This document shows positions 7,061 to 13,440 of a DNA stretch of 26,661 nt, piece after piece. How positions within the stretch are numbered: position 1 is the first letter of the stretch; every line of letters starts with the position of its first letter. Source of the DNA: Thiobacillus denitrificans (GTDB taxonomy: Bacteria; Pseudomonadota; Gammaproteobacteria; Burkholderiales; Thiobacillaceae); assembly GCA_002343685.1 (NCBI GenBank), contig DDRS01000006.1:3293-29953 (forward strand), given 5' to 3'. The translations under genes and the position numbers were made by a program. Below the pieces are notes generated by a model. That model did not search any database. It saw nothing but the letters and a program-made list of their open reading frames with translations, and was not told where the DNA came from.

Positions 7061-8128
7061 ATGGACGCCGCCGTCATACAAAAAACCATCCTGATCGTCG
7101 ATGACGACGCCAAGAACCGGGCCCATCTCTCGCTGCTGCTGAAATCCGAAGGCTATCTCACGTTCGAGGTGCAGAGCGGCGAAGCCGCCCTCCAGTGGGC
7201 GGCGACGGAGAAGCCGGATCTCATCCTGCTCGATGCCATGATGCCGGGCAAGGACGGCTTCCAGGTCGCGGCGGAACTCAAGGCCGCCGATGCCACCCGG
7301 GCCATCCCCATCATCATGGTGACTTCCCTGTCGGGACGCGAATCGAGGTTGGCCGCCCTGCAGAGCGGCGTCGAGGAGTTCCTTACCAAGCCGGTGGACC
7401 GCGCGGAATTGTGGGTGCGCGTCCGCAACCTCCTGCGGCTCAAGGAATACAGCGATTTTCTCGCCAACTACAACCACACGCTGGAAGTGCAGGTGAGGGA
7501 ACGTACCGAGCAACTCGCCGAAAGCCAGTTCGACACGCTCTACACCATTTTGCGCGCGGCGGAATTCCGCGACGAGGAGACCGGTGCGCATATCCGCCGC
7601 ATCAGCCACTACTGCAAGCACCTGGCCGGACAACTGGGGATGCCGCAGGACTTCGTCGAGACGATCTATCATGCGAGCCCGCTGCACGACATCGGGAAAA
7701 TCGGCGTGCCGGACATGGTCCTGCTCAAGCCCGGCCGCCTCGATCCGGTGGAGTGGGAGAGCATGAAGGCCCATGCCGAACTCGGCGCCAGGATCCTGGG
7801 CGGCGGGAAGACCACCTCGCCCTACACCCGGATGGGGGCGGCCATTGCCCAGAATCACCATGAGAAATGGGATGGCAGCGGCTATCCGGGTCGGCTCGCG
7901 GGGGACGCCATCCCGCTGGAAGCGCGGATCATGGCGATCTGCGACGTGTACGATGCGCTGCGCAGCGTCCGTCCCTACAAGGCCGCGTTTACCCACGATC
8001 AGGCCTTCAGCCTGATCGTCAAAGGCGACGAGCGGACCCACCCCAGCCATTTCGATCCCGCCGTGCTGGCTGCGTTTATCCGCTGTGCCGACATCTTCAA
8101 CGACATCTATCAATCGCACACCGACTGA
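7061..8128 (+). CDS. Response regulator with HD-GYP domain (c-di-GMP phosphodiesterase)
   Basis: A 355-residue RpfG-like regulator. Residues about 8-125 are a receiver with D58 as phosphoacceptor (LILLDAMMPGKDG) and K110 in LTKP. A short coiled segment (125-155) leads to the HD-GYP domain (about 155-345). Catalytic elements are intact: H177 in ETGAHIRR, the HD pair H209-D210 in LHDIGKIG, HH at 266-267 and the GYP motif at 274-276 in DGSGYP. HD-GYP enzymes hydrolyse cyclic di-GMP to GMP in the cytoplasm. AAGGGG lies upstream of the ATG at a slightly long spacing. The receiver implies control by phosphorylation, most simply by the hybrid kinase encoded 50 bases downstream. Confidence 0.93.
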   Translation: MDAAVIQKTILIVDDDAKNRAHLSLLLKSEGYLTFEVQSGEAALQWAATEKPDLILLDAMMPGKDGFQVAAELKAADATRAIPIIMVTSLSGRESRLAALQSGVEEFLTKPVDRAELWVRVRNLLRLKEYSDFLANYNHTLEVQVRERTEQLAESQFDTLYTILRAAEFRDEETGAHIRRISHYCKHLAGQLGMPQDFVETIYHASPLHDIGKIGVPDMVLLKPGRLDPVEWESMKAHAELGARILGGGKTTSPYTRMGAAIAQNHHEKWDGSGYPGRLAGDAIPLEARIMAICDVYDALRSVRPYKAAFTHDQAFSLIVKGDERTHPSHFDPAVLAAFIRCADIFNDIYQSHTD

Positions 8129-8178
8129 GCGATGGCGTGCGCACCCACCTCACCGATCACCCCGACACGGACCTCGCC

Positions 8179-10713
8179 ATGACAGAATCGACAGACTCCG
8201 GAAACGCCCGGGAGCGGGCCCTGTGGTACGGCCATGCGATGGAACAGCTGGTCGAGGTGGTGCAACGCCTATCGATGGCGCGCGACCTGGCCACGGTGAT
8301 GGACATCGTCAAGCATGCGGCGCGTGCGCTCACCGGCGCCGACGGCGCAACCTTCGTGCTGCGCGACGGCGACAAATGCTTCTATGCCGACGAGGATGCG
8401 ATCAGCCCCCTGTGGAAAGGGCAGCGTTTTCCCATGGATGTCTGCATCAGCGGCTGGGCCATGCTGAACCGGCAGCCTGCCGTGATCGAGGACATCTACG
8501 CCGATTCGCGCATTCCCGCCGATGCCTATCGCCCCACTTTCGTCAAAAGCCTGGCGATGGTGCCGATCCGCACCCTGGATCCGGTGGGCGCCATCGGCAA
8601 CTACTGGGCAGAGCGGCATCAGCCGAGCCCCGAACAGGTGAAGGTGCTGCAGGCGCTCGCGGACACGACGGCGGTCGCGCTGGAGAACGTCCAGGTCTAC
8701 GCGGAACTCGAGAAGCGCGTGCGGGAACGCACCCTGGAGCTGGAAACCATCCTCGACAACATCCAGGTGGGCGTGGTGTTTTCCACCCACAACCGCATCG
8801 TGCGCGCCAATCCCAAGACGGCCGACCTGTTCGGTACGGTTTCGCCCGACGCGCTGGCGGGTACGCCGATCGGCTCGCTGCTGCAGCCGGCAGGAAGCGG
8901 GACCCTATGGGGCGGCACCGGGCAGGAACGTGCGCCAAGCGAGATCTTCGACACCGAAATCCAGCTGAAGCGCCAGGCCGTTCCGTTCTGGGCGCACGTC
9001 GTTCACAAGCCGCTGGATCCCGAGCTTTATCCGGACGGCGCGATCTGGATGATCGACGACATCAGCGCCGCCAAGGAAAAGGAAAGCCTGCTCATCCAGA
9101 TGCGCCAGGCCGCCGAGGAGTCGACCCGCTTCAAAAGCGAATTCCTGGCCAGCATGAGCCACGAACTGCGCACGCCGCTCAACGCGATCATCGGCTTCTC
9201 GGAAGTGTTGCGCGACGGCCTGGTCGGCGAACTGAACGACAAGCAGCACGAGTATCTGTGCGACATCTTCGACAGCGGCCAGCATCTGCTCGCACTCATC
9301 AACGACGTGCTCGATCTGTCCAAGGTCGAGGCGGGCAAGATGCACCTGGAACTAGAGAAGACCGATCCCATTCCCCTGTTGGGCGGCAGCCTCTCCATCG
9401 TCAAGGAGAAATCGCTGGCGCACCGGATCGGCTTGAAGCTGGACGTGCCCGAGGAGATGGCGCCGTGCTGGCTGGATCCGCGCAAGCTCAAGCAGATCGT
9501 CTACAACCTGCTGTCCAATGCGGTCAAGTTCACGCCGGAAGGCGGCGCGGTCACGCTGCATGCCGGCGTGGTGACGCGCGAGGCGGCATTGCAGCGGGCG
9601 GGCGACCTGCCCGAGGTGCGTACCCCGCTTCCCGAAAACATCGATGCCTTCCTGCAGATCGACGTGTCCGACAGCGGCATCGGCATCGAGGCGGACGACA
9701 TGGCGCGGCTGTTTCAGCCTTTCGTCCAGATCGACAGCTCGCTGTCCCGCCGTTTCGAAGGAACGGGCCTGGGGCTGGCGCTGGTGCGCAAGCTGGCGGA
9801 GCTGCATGGCGGCGGCGTGCGGGTGGCCAGCCTGCCCGGCCGCGGCAGCCGCTTCACGGTATGGCTGCCTTACCGCGACACGCCCGGCGAAGCGGACAGG
9901 CAGGCCATCCTGGTCCGGCCCGATGCCACGCCGGTGGTGACGGAAGCACCGCGGGTGCTGGTGGTGGAGGACAACAACCAGGCGGCCGATCTCATCCGCA
10001 TGCAACTGGAGGCCAACGGTTGCGAGGTCATGCGCGCGGCTTCGGCCCAGATCGCGCTCTCCATGCTGAACAAGCCGCCATGGCCCGACCTGATCAGCCT
10101 CGATATCCTGCTGCCCGACATGGATGGCTGGGAGCTCCTTGCCCGGATCAAGCAGGACCCCCAGTTCGCGCAGACCCCCGTCGTCATCATGTCGATCGTC
10201 GCCGACTGCAGCAAGGGCTTCTCGCTGGGGGCCGCCGAGGTGCTGCAAAAACCCGTGTTGAAGGATGGCCTCGATGCCGCGCTGGAGCGGCTCGGGCTCG
10301 GGCGCCCCGACGAAGCCGGCGAGCCGCGGACCATCCTGGTCGTAGACGACGATCCGCATGCAGTCGAACTCGCCATGGCCTACCTGAGATCCTTTCCCTT
10401 CAAGGTGCTGCAGGCGTCTGGCGGGGCCGAAGGCATTTCGATGGCGAAAACCCATTTGCCCAGCCTGATCATCCTGGACCTGATGATGCCGGAGGTGAGC
10501 GGCTTCGAAGTAGTGGAGGCGCTCGCCGCGCATCCCGAAACGGCCAAGATCCCCATCCTCATCCTCACCGCCAAGCTGCTGACGGAGGAGGACCGGCACG
10601 CGCTGAACGGCCGCGTCACCCAGATCATGGAAAAGTCGGATTTCAACCAGCGCCGCTTCATGAGCGAAGTGTGGCGGGCGCTGGGCCGCAGGCAGTTTGT
10701 CCCGCTGCAGTAG
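8179..10713 (+). CDS. Hybrid sensor histidine kinase: GAF-PAS-HisKA-HATPase-REC-REC
   Basis: An 844-residue kinase without obvious membrane segments, so probably cytoplasmic. In order it has a GAF domain (about 25-175), a short coiled coil, a PAS-like domain (about 185-300), HisKA with H328 in SMSHELRTPLN, and a HATPase with the N box (NLLSNAVKFTPEGG), G1 (DSGIGIEADD) and G2 (GTGLGLALV). Two C-terminal receivers follow, with phosphoacceptors D642 (LDILLPDMDG) and D767 (LDLMMPEVSG). The GAF domain may bind a small ligand or a tetrapyrrole; nothing in the sequence decides which. The ATG at 8179 starts a sensible N-terminus; the ribosome site is weak. With the two upstream regulators it makes a plausible phosphorelay feeding c-di-GMP turnover. 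Confidence 0.93.
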   Translation: MTESTDSGNARERALWYGHAMEQLVEVVQRLSMARDLATVMDIVKHAARALTGADGATFVLRDGDKCFYADEDAISPLWKGQRFPMDVCISGWAMLNRQPAVIEDIYADSRIPADAYRPTFVKSLAMVPIRTLDPVGAIGNYWAERHQPSPEQVKVLQALADTTAVALENVQVYAELEKRVRERTLELETILDNIQVGVVFSTHNRIVRANPKTADLFGTVSPDALAGTPIGSLLQPAGSGTLWGGTGQERAPSEIFDTEIQLKRQAVPFWAHVVHKPLDPELYPDGAIWMIDDISAAKEKESLLIQMRQAAEESTRFKSEFLASMSHELRTPLNAIIGFSEVLRDGLVGELNDKQHEYLCDIFDSGQHLLALINDVLDLSKVEAGKMHLELEKTDPIPLLGGSLSIVKEKSLAHRIGLKLDVPEEMAPCWLDPRKLKQIVYNLLSNAVKFTPEGGAVTLHAGVVTREAALQRAGDLPEVRTPLPENIDAFLQIDVSDSGIGIEADDMARLFQPFVQIDSSLSRRFEGTGLGLALVRKLAELHGGGVRVASLPGRGSRFTVWLPYRDTPGEADRQAILVRPDATPVVTEAPRVLVVEDNNQAADLIRMQLEANGCEVMRAASAQIALSMLNKPPWPDLISLDILLPDMDGWELLARIKQDPQFAQTPVVIMSIVADCSKGFSLGAAEVLQKPVLKDGLDAALERLGLGRPDEAGEPRTILVVDDDPHAVELAMAYLRSFPFKVLQASGGAEGISMAKTHLPSLIILDLMMPEVSGFEVVEALAAHPETAKIPILILTAKLLTEEDRHALNGRVTQIMEKSDFNQRRFMSEVWRALGRRQFVPLQ

Positions 10714-10948
10714 GCATCAGGGGAGTGCATGATTTGAGATTGTTGGCTGTCTCTCGTTCGGCCGAGGCTGCCCGTCCTGACACCCCCGCATCACGTCAAC
10801 TTCATTGCCAATAGCAGTCAGTGAAGCTAGCCCAGATAATGGAAGCCTGATCGAGCAGGTGGGGGACGTGGGTTGACCCCACGAGGTTCGTTCCTCGTAG
10901 TTGAGGGGAGAGATCAGGAGCATAATCCGGAAGCCACCGTCCCCTTTT
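10714..10948. other. Gene-free start of the accessory island
   Basis: The 235 bases after the kinase contain no convincing gene. A 68-codon minus-strand frame (10717-10923) spans it but has no family resemblance and covers the strongly folded segment at 10846-10918. The stretch ends at the leftmost attC-like site. It could be the remains of a further cassette or of an inserted element that lost its transposase gene. Confidence 0.45.
10846..10918. ncRNA. Candidate multi-stem structured RNA element
   Basis: Outer arms CCTGATC (10846-10852) and GATCAGG (10912-10918) are perfect complements. They enclose hairpin GTGGG/CCCAC (10868-10882) and hairpin ACGAGG/CCTCGT (10881-10898), which abut each other. 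The nesting of two hairpins inside a closing helix is characteristic of a folded RNA or a recombination site rather than of coding DNA. The coding strand cannot be decided. One possibility is a bridge-RNA-like remnant of an IS110/IS1111-type element, some of which target attC sites; no transposase is present to support this. Confidence 0.35.
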
Positions 10949-11074
10949 GCATAACGTAATAAAGAGACGGGCTGACAAAAATCTATATAAGAAACAATAT
11001 GATAGTCTGAGAAAATACCTGTCTCTTTATTAAAAAACGTCCGGACCCATGGGTCTCTTGATTAACTGTTAGGT
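10949..11074 (+). repeat. Left attC-like site, long and partly degenerate
   Basis: The right core GTTAGGT (11068-11074) fits GTTRRRY exactly. The proposed left core GCATAAC (10949-10955) deviates from RYYYAAC at one position. Next to the cores, GTAATAAAGAGAC (10956-10968) pairs with GTCTCTTGATTAA (11053-11065) at 11 of 13 positions, as attC arms do. The centre holds an alternative arm, GTCTCTTTATTA near 11020-11035, and the 12-base palindrome GACCCATGGGTC. At 126 bases it is at the long end for attC. Confidence 0.55.
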
Positions 11075-11080
11075 GCCATT

Positions 11081-11722
11081 GTGTGCGCGTTCTTGAAATC
11101 TGTTGACTGGCTTGAGCTCATTCAGACGATCGCTGCGTGCTTAACGGTTGTAGCGGCCTTTTTGGCGATCAACACATGGAAGCATCAATCAAAGGCGCAA
11201 AAGCAAACTGATTTCTTAGATATCCTCACAGACACGGTCCATGAGTACATTGAGGCCCTATCCAGGCCACAGGAGTATTTGAAGTTCCTTCGAATCGGTT
11301 TTGAAAGCTATCGCGGTTTACATGGCTCCGAAGACGATAGTTTGAAAGGTGGCGTAATCTCGTATATTGAAAAGAATGGAGAGCATGACGCTAAACGGAT
11401 GTGGAAATACCTTGAGCCCAGCGGAAGACTAGCCTCAAAAGTAAATGCACTGGTCGCTAGAGGGCAGGTCTACGGCTTCGCTGAGTACGATCAATGTCGG
11501 CGCTCCGTCGAAATGCTTCTTTGGCAGCACCAGCGATTACAAGTTGTTGCGTCAATGATTGGAAGCACCAGCCTAAACTGGGCAAATCCAATGGTGCAGC
11601 AGTCGATTGAAAATATGCTTACCGTACAACCTGAGAATGTTGTCCAGCTTCTGAAAGAGCACGACGTAGATTTTATCGAGTTCGTAAACACGAACTACAA
11701 GCGTATCTATGCCGGCACCTAA
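11081..11722 (+). CDS. Hypothetical cassette protein with N-terminal membrane helix
   Basis: A 213-residue protein of no family I recognise. A single membrane helix lies near the N-terminus (about 13-32, LIQTIAACLTVVAAFLAINTW), followed by a basic KHQSKAQKQ stretch. The remainder is soluble, mostly helical and rich in charged residues, so an N-out/C-in anchored topology is likely. The start is GTG at 11081, seven bases after the attC core; AGGTG from the core itself may act as the ribosome site, a feature known from cassettes. The TAA stop overlaps the left core of the next attC. Base composition is clearly A+T-richer than the flanking core genes, a sign of transfer. Its function is unknown. 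Confidence 0.8.
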   Translation: MCAFLKSVDWLELIQTIAACLTVVAAFLAINTWKHQSKAQKQTDFLDILTDTVHEYIEALSRPQEYLKFLRIGFESYRGLHGSEDDSLKGGVISYIEKNGEHDAKRMWKYLEPSGRLASKVNALVARGQVYGFAEYDQCRRSVEMLLWQHQRLQVVASMIGSTSLNWANPMVQQSIENMLTVQPENVVQLLKEHDVDFIEFVNTNYKRIYAGT

Positions 11723-11797
11723 CATCTCAGTCAACACGGACCGCTGCAAGCGTCGCTTCGCGCCGCCTGCAGCGGCCGGTTACTTCAACCGTTGGGT
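11717..11797 (+). repeat. attC recombination site of the first cassette
   Basis: The left core ACCTAAC (11717-11723) fits RYYYAAC and the right core GTTGGGT (11791-11797) fits GTTRRRY; they pair with one G-T wobble. Between them CCGCTGCA and TGCAGCGG form a perfect eight-base stem with further imperfect pairing inside. The total of 81 bases is typical for attC. The stop codon of the upstream gene lies within the left core. Confidence 0.85.
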
Positions 11798-11857
11798 GTC
11801 ATCATTCTCGCTGCTCATCTTGCCGTTGCTGCTCGCTATAAACAAAGGAGTGCTTAA

Positions 11858-12202
11858 GTGAAATACAAAGGTAGCTGTCACTGCGGCCAAGTGGCTTTCG
11901 AGGCCGAGGGCGAACTTACGCAGGTTACGGAGTGCAACTGCTCAATCTGTTCAAAGAAGGGCGCGCTTCAGTGGGGGGTTTCACCCGCAAGTTTTCGCTT
12001 GCTCACATCTGCGGAAAGCATGGCTACCTACACATTCGGTGAGCAAACCATTAAACATCGCTTCTGCCCAAAGTGTGGCGTTCACACGTTTGCCGAAGGA
12101 GTTCTTCTGGGTAGGTCAATGGTTGTGGTCAACGCCCGTTGTCTTGATGGCATCGAGTTGTCGTCGCTTCCCGTGAAGCACTTCGACGGCCGCTCGCTGT
12201 AG
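11858..12202 (+). CDS. GFA/CENP-V family zinc protein (cassette gene)
   Basis: A 114-residue single-domain GFA-family protein. Zinc ligands are arranged as in the family: CHCG (residues 8-11), CNCSIC (28-33) and CPKCG near residue 71, with the FRLLT and YTFGEQTIKHRFCPKCG signatures. The GTG start at 11858 has a strong AAAGGAG seven bases upstream. The family is named after glutathione-dependent formaldehyde-activating enzyme, but most members have no proven glutathione or formaldehyde role, so the product name should stay general. GFA-family genes are common in integron cassettes, and here the gene sits between two attC sites in the expected orientation. Confidence 0.9.
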   Translation: MKYKGSCHCGQVAFEAEGELTQVTECNCSICSKKGALQWGVSPASFRLLTSAESMATYTFGEQTIKHRFCPKCGVHTFAEGVLLGRSMVVVNARCLDGIELSSLPVKHFDGRSL

Positions 12203-12213
12203 CTCATCATGAC

Positions 12214-12272
12214 GTCCAACCCTACGCCAAGCGGGACGCGCCTACGGTGCGCCCCTTAGCTCCACGTTGAAC
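12214..12272 (+). repeat. attC recombination site of the GFA cassette
   Basis: The left core GTCCAAC (12214-12220) and right core GTTGAAC (12266-12272) both fit the attC consensus. Between them AAGCGGGACGCGC pairs with GTGCGCCCCTT around a CTACG loop, and TTAGCTC precedes the right core. This is close to the commonest form of attC in proteobacterial chromosomes. It is 59 bases long and starts 11 bases after the GFA gene. Confidence 0.9.
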
Positions 12273-12470
12273 ATTTGCTTCCCCGCCCAGACAGACAAAG
12301 CCAAGAAATAGTGTGACTTCCGCTCCGGCCGAGCAGGCGACGATGGGGTTCATCGCCATGATGGTCAGCGTTTCATCACGGGTAATCCCTATCGGCAACG
12401 CGGCGGATGAATCCGGTAATCCCATCAGTTACCGCCGGATTTCACCAAGGGCTACTGGACGTAATGGGCA
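12273..12470. other. Stretch between the last attC and ssrA
   Basis: About 200 bases with no supported gene. A 67-codon minus-strand frame (12222-12425) contains a hydrophobic run but runs into the attC site and has no good ribosome site. ATCCGG-TAA and TTACCGCCGGAT near 12408-12440 form an imperfect hairpin. It may be a decayed cassette or the boundary between the island and the ssrA locus. Confidence 0.4.
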
Positions 12471-12505
12471 AAGAAAAAGGCCATAATTCTTGAAGAATTA
12501 TGGCC
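12471..12505 (-). terminator. Intrinsic terminator of ssrA
   Basis: GGCCATAATTCTT and AAGAATTATGGCC (12479-12505) form a perfect 13-base-pair stem with a one-base centre. In the ssrA direction it is followed by TTTTTCTTT. It lies about 30 bases after the mature tmRNA 3' end. A T-rich run also follows on the plus side, so it may work in both directions. Confidence 0.85.
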
Positions 12506-12533
12506 TTCTTTTGGACCACCAGGGATCGAATTC

Positions 12534-12900
12534 TGGTGGAGCCGGCGGGAATCGAACCCGCGTCCGCAAGCCCTCTACAGGCAGTTCTACATACTTAGTC
12601 CGGTGTTTTTAAGCTTTAAGCTCCATCACGCCCGCCGAACAGGCTGGATCTCGCCGAGTCGCCTTGGATTTTGCACCTGCCCAAGCGACCCGGACAAGCA
12701 CGATTTCATGTGAATTAACTCACAGCCGGGTTGCCCCGACCTAGCCCATGAACAGGCTAGTGTGAGTCCTGGACCTTAAGCGGCCAGGGCGTAGTTTTCG
12801 TCGTTTGCGACTAAAGTTTTTCAGTTGGATTTACGAGGTGCTCTGACCCTCGGTATGCCCTACGCTGCTTTGCGACCCACGTCGAAGCCAGGTCGGCCCC
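12534..12900 (-). ncRNA. ssrA: Transfer-messenger RNA (tmRNA)
   Basis: tmRNA rescues stalled ribosomes and tags the unfinished protein for proteolysis, together with SmpB. The minus strand begins GGGGCCGACCTGGCTTCGAC at 12900 and ends GGTTCGATTCCCGCC...GGCTCCACCA at 12534, with GGGGCCG pairing to the acceptor strand. The resume codon GCA starts an open frame (12808-12776) encoding ANDENYALAA followed by TAA, the standard betaproteobacterial tag. The length is 367 nucleotides, one piece, not permuted. A -10-like TACACT lies at 12924-12919; a -35 is unclear. CCA is genomically encoded. Confidence 0.98.
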
Positions 12901-12990
12901 ATGTGTGTTGCTGCAACAAGTGTACCGCATAGAGGGCGGGGTGGCGGGAAAGTTCCGGGGCGGGGGATAAATCGTGACAGGTCACAACTC

Positions 12991-13030
12991 CCGTTTGGGC
13001 TGAGCCCTTCGACAAGCTCAGGGCGAACGG
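12991..13030. repeat. REP-like dispersed palindromic repeat
   Basis: The segment contains TGAGC-CCTTCGACAA-GCTCA, bounded by CCGTTTGGGC and GGGCGAACGG. The core TTCGACAAGCTCAGGGCGAA is recalled as a widespread short intergenic repeat of beta- and other proteobacteria. It lies between the sirB2 end and ssrA. Only one copy is seen in this window. Confidence 0.6.
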
Positions 13031-13038
13031 TTCACGAT

Positions 13039-13054
13039 CCGCCCGAACGGGCGG
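13039..13054 (-). terminator. Hairpin after sirB2
   Basis: CCGCCC and GGGCGG pair around a short loop, beginning three bases after the sirB2 stop codon in the transcription direction. There is no U-run, so it may stabilise the 3' end rather than terminate by itself. Confidence 0.4.
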
Positions 13055-13056
13055 CC

Positions 13057-13437
13057 TTACAGGAAAGGCAAGGGGTTGTGCGTGACCGCGACCGCGACGA
13101 TGTAGCCGAGCACGAGCAGGGCGGCGATCCCGGCGGCGATGCGCGTGCGCTTGGTCCGGCCGCGCTTGAGGGCGACGGTGCCGAGCACGATGTACAGGAT
13201 CAGGGCGAGCAGCTTGGCGGTGAGCCAGCCGTCCACCAGCGGATATTGACCCAGCATGATGGCGAGGCCGAAGCCGCTGATCAGCAGCAGGGTGTCGTTG
13301 ACGTGCGGGACGATGCGTACCCAGCGCGCCTGCAGCCGGGGGGAGTCGGCCATCATCCAGATGCCGCGCAGGACGAACAGCGTCAGCGTGATGGCGATGG
13401 TGGTGAGGTGGATATGCTTGAGGAGGGTGTAGTCCAT
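13057..13437 (-). CDS. SirB2 family integral membrane protein
   Basis: A 126-residue protein with four hydrophobic segments (about 8-27, 40-62, 70-90 and 100-120), beginning MDYTLLKHIHLTTIAITLTLF, the SirB family signature with two conserved histidines near the N-terminus. SirB was named for an effect on Salmonella invasion genes; the biochemical role is unknown. It is the last gene of a tight minus-strand operon, three bases after the HAD phosphatase. A hairpin follows its stop. The family call is good; function is not assigned. Confidence 0.85.
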   Translation of the reverse strand: MDYTLLKHIHLTTIAITLTLFVLRGIWMMADSPRLQARWVRIVPHVNDTLLLISGFGLAIMLGQYPLVDGWLTAKLLALILYIVLGTVALKRGRTKRTRIAAGIAALLVLGYIVAVAVTHNPLPFL

Positions 13438-13440
13438 GGT

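Larger units (their letters stand above)
10949..12272 (+). mobile_element. Integron gene-cassette array without integrase (CALIN-like)
   Basis: Three attC-type sites, at 10949-11074, 11717-11797 and 12214-12272, delimit two cassettes, each holding one plus-strand gene that starts soon after the preceding GTTRRRY core and stops at or just before the next site. Codon use and A+T content differ from the GC-rich flanks, especially in the first cassette gene. No integron integrase is present upstream (a histidine kinase lies there) or downstream (ssrA). This matches the definition of a cluster of attC sites lacking an integrase, unless intI lies elsewhere on the chromosome. Confidence 0.78.

Noticed and set aside
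8085..10814. A 909-codon alternative frame over the hybrid kinase
   Set aside because: The product is Arg/Pro/Ala-rich with no domains, while the other frame encodes a complete kinase.
12222..12425. A 67-codon minus-strand frame with a hydrophobic stretch
   Set aside because: It runs into the attC site, lacks a ribosome site and matches no family; kept only as part of a gene-free stretch.
12534..12560. A tRNA gene at the T-arm/CCA sequence
   Set aside because: The upstream part is not a tRNA; the tag frame and the GGGGC 5' end show that it is tmRNA.
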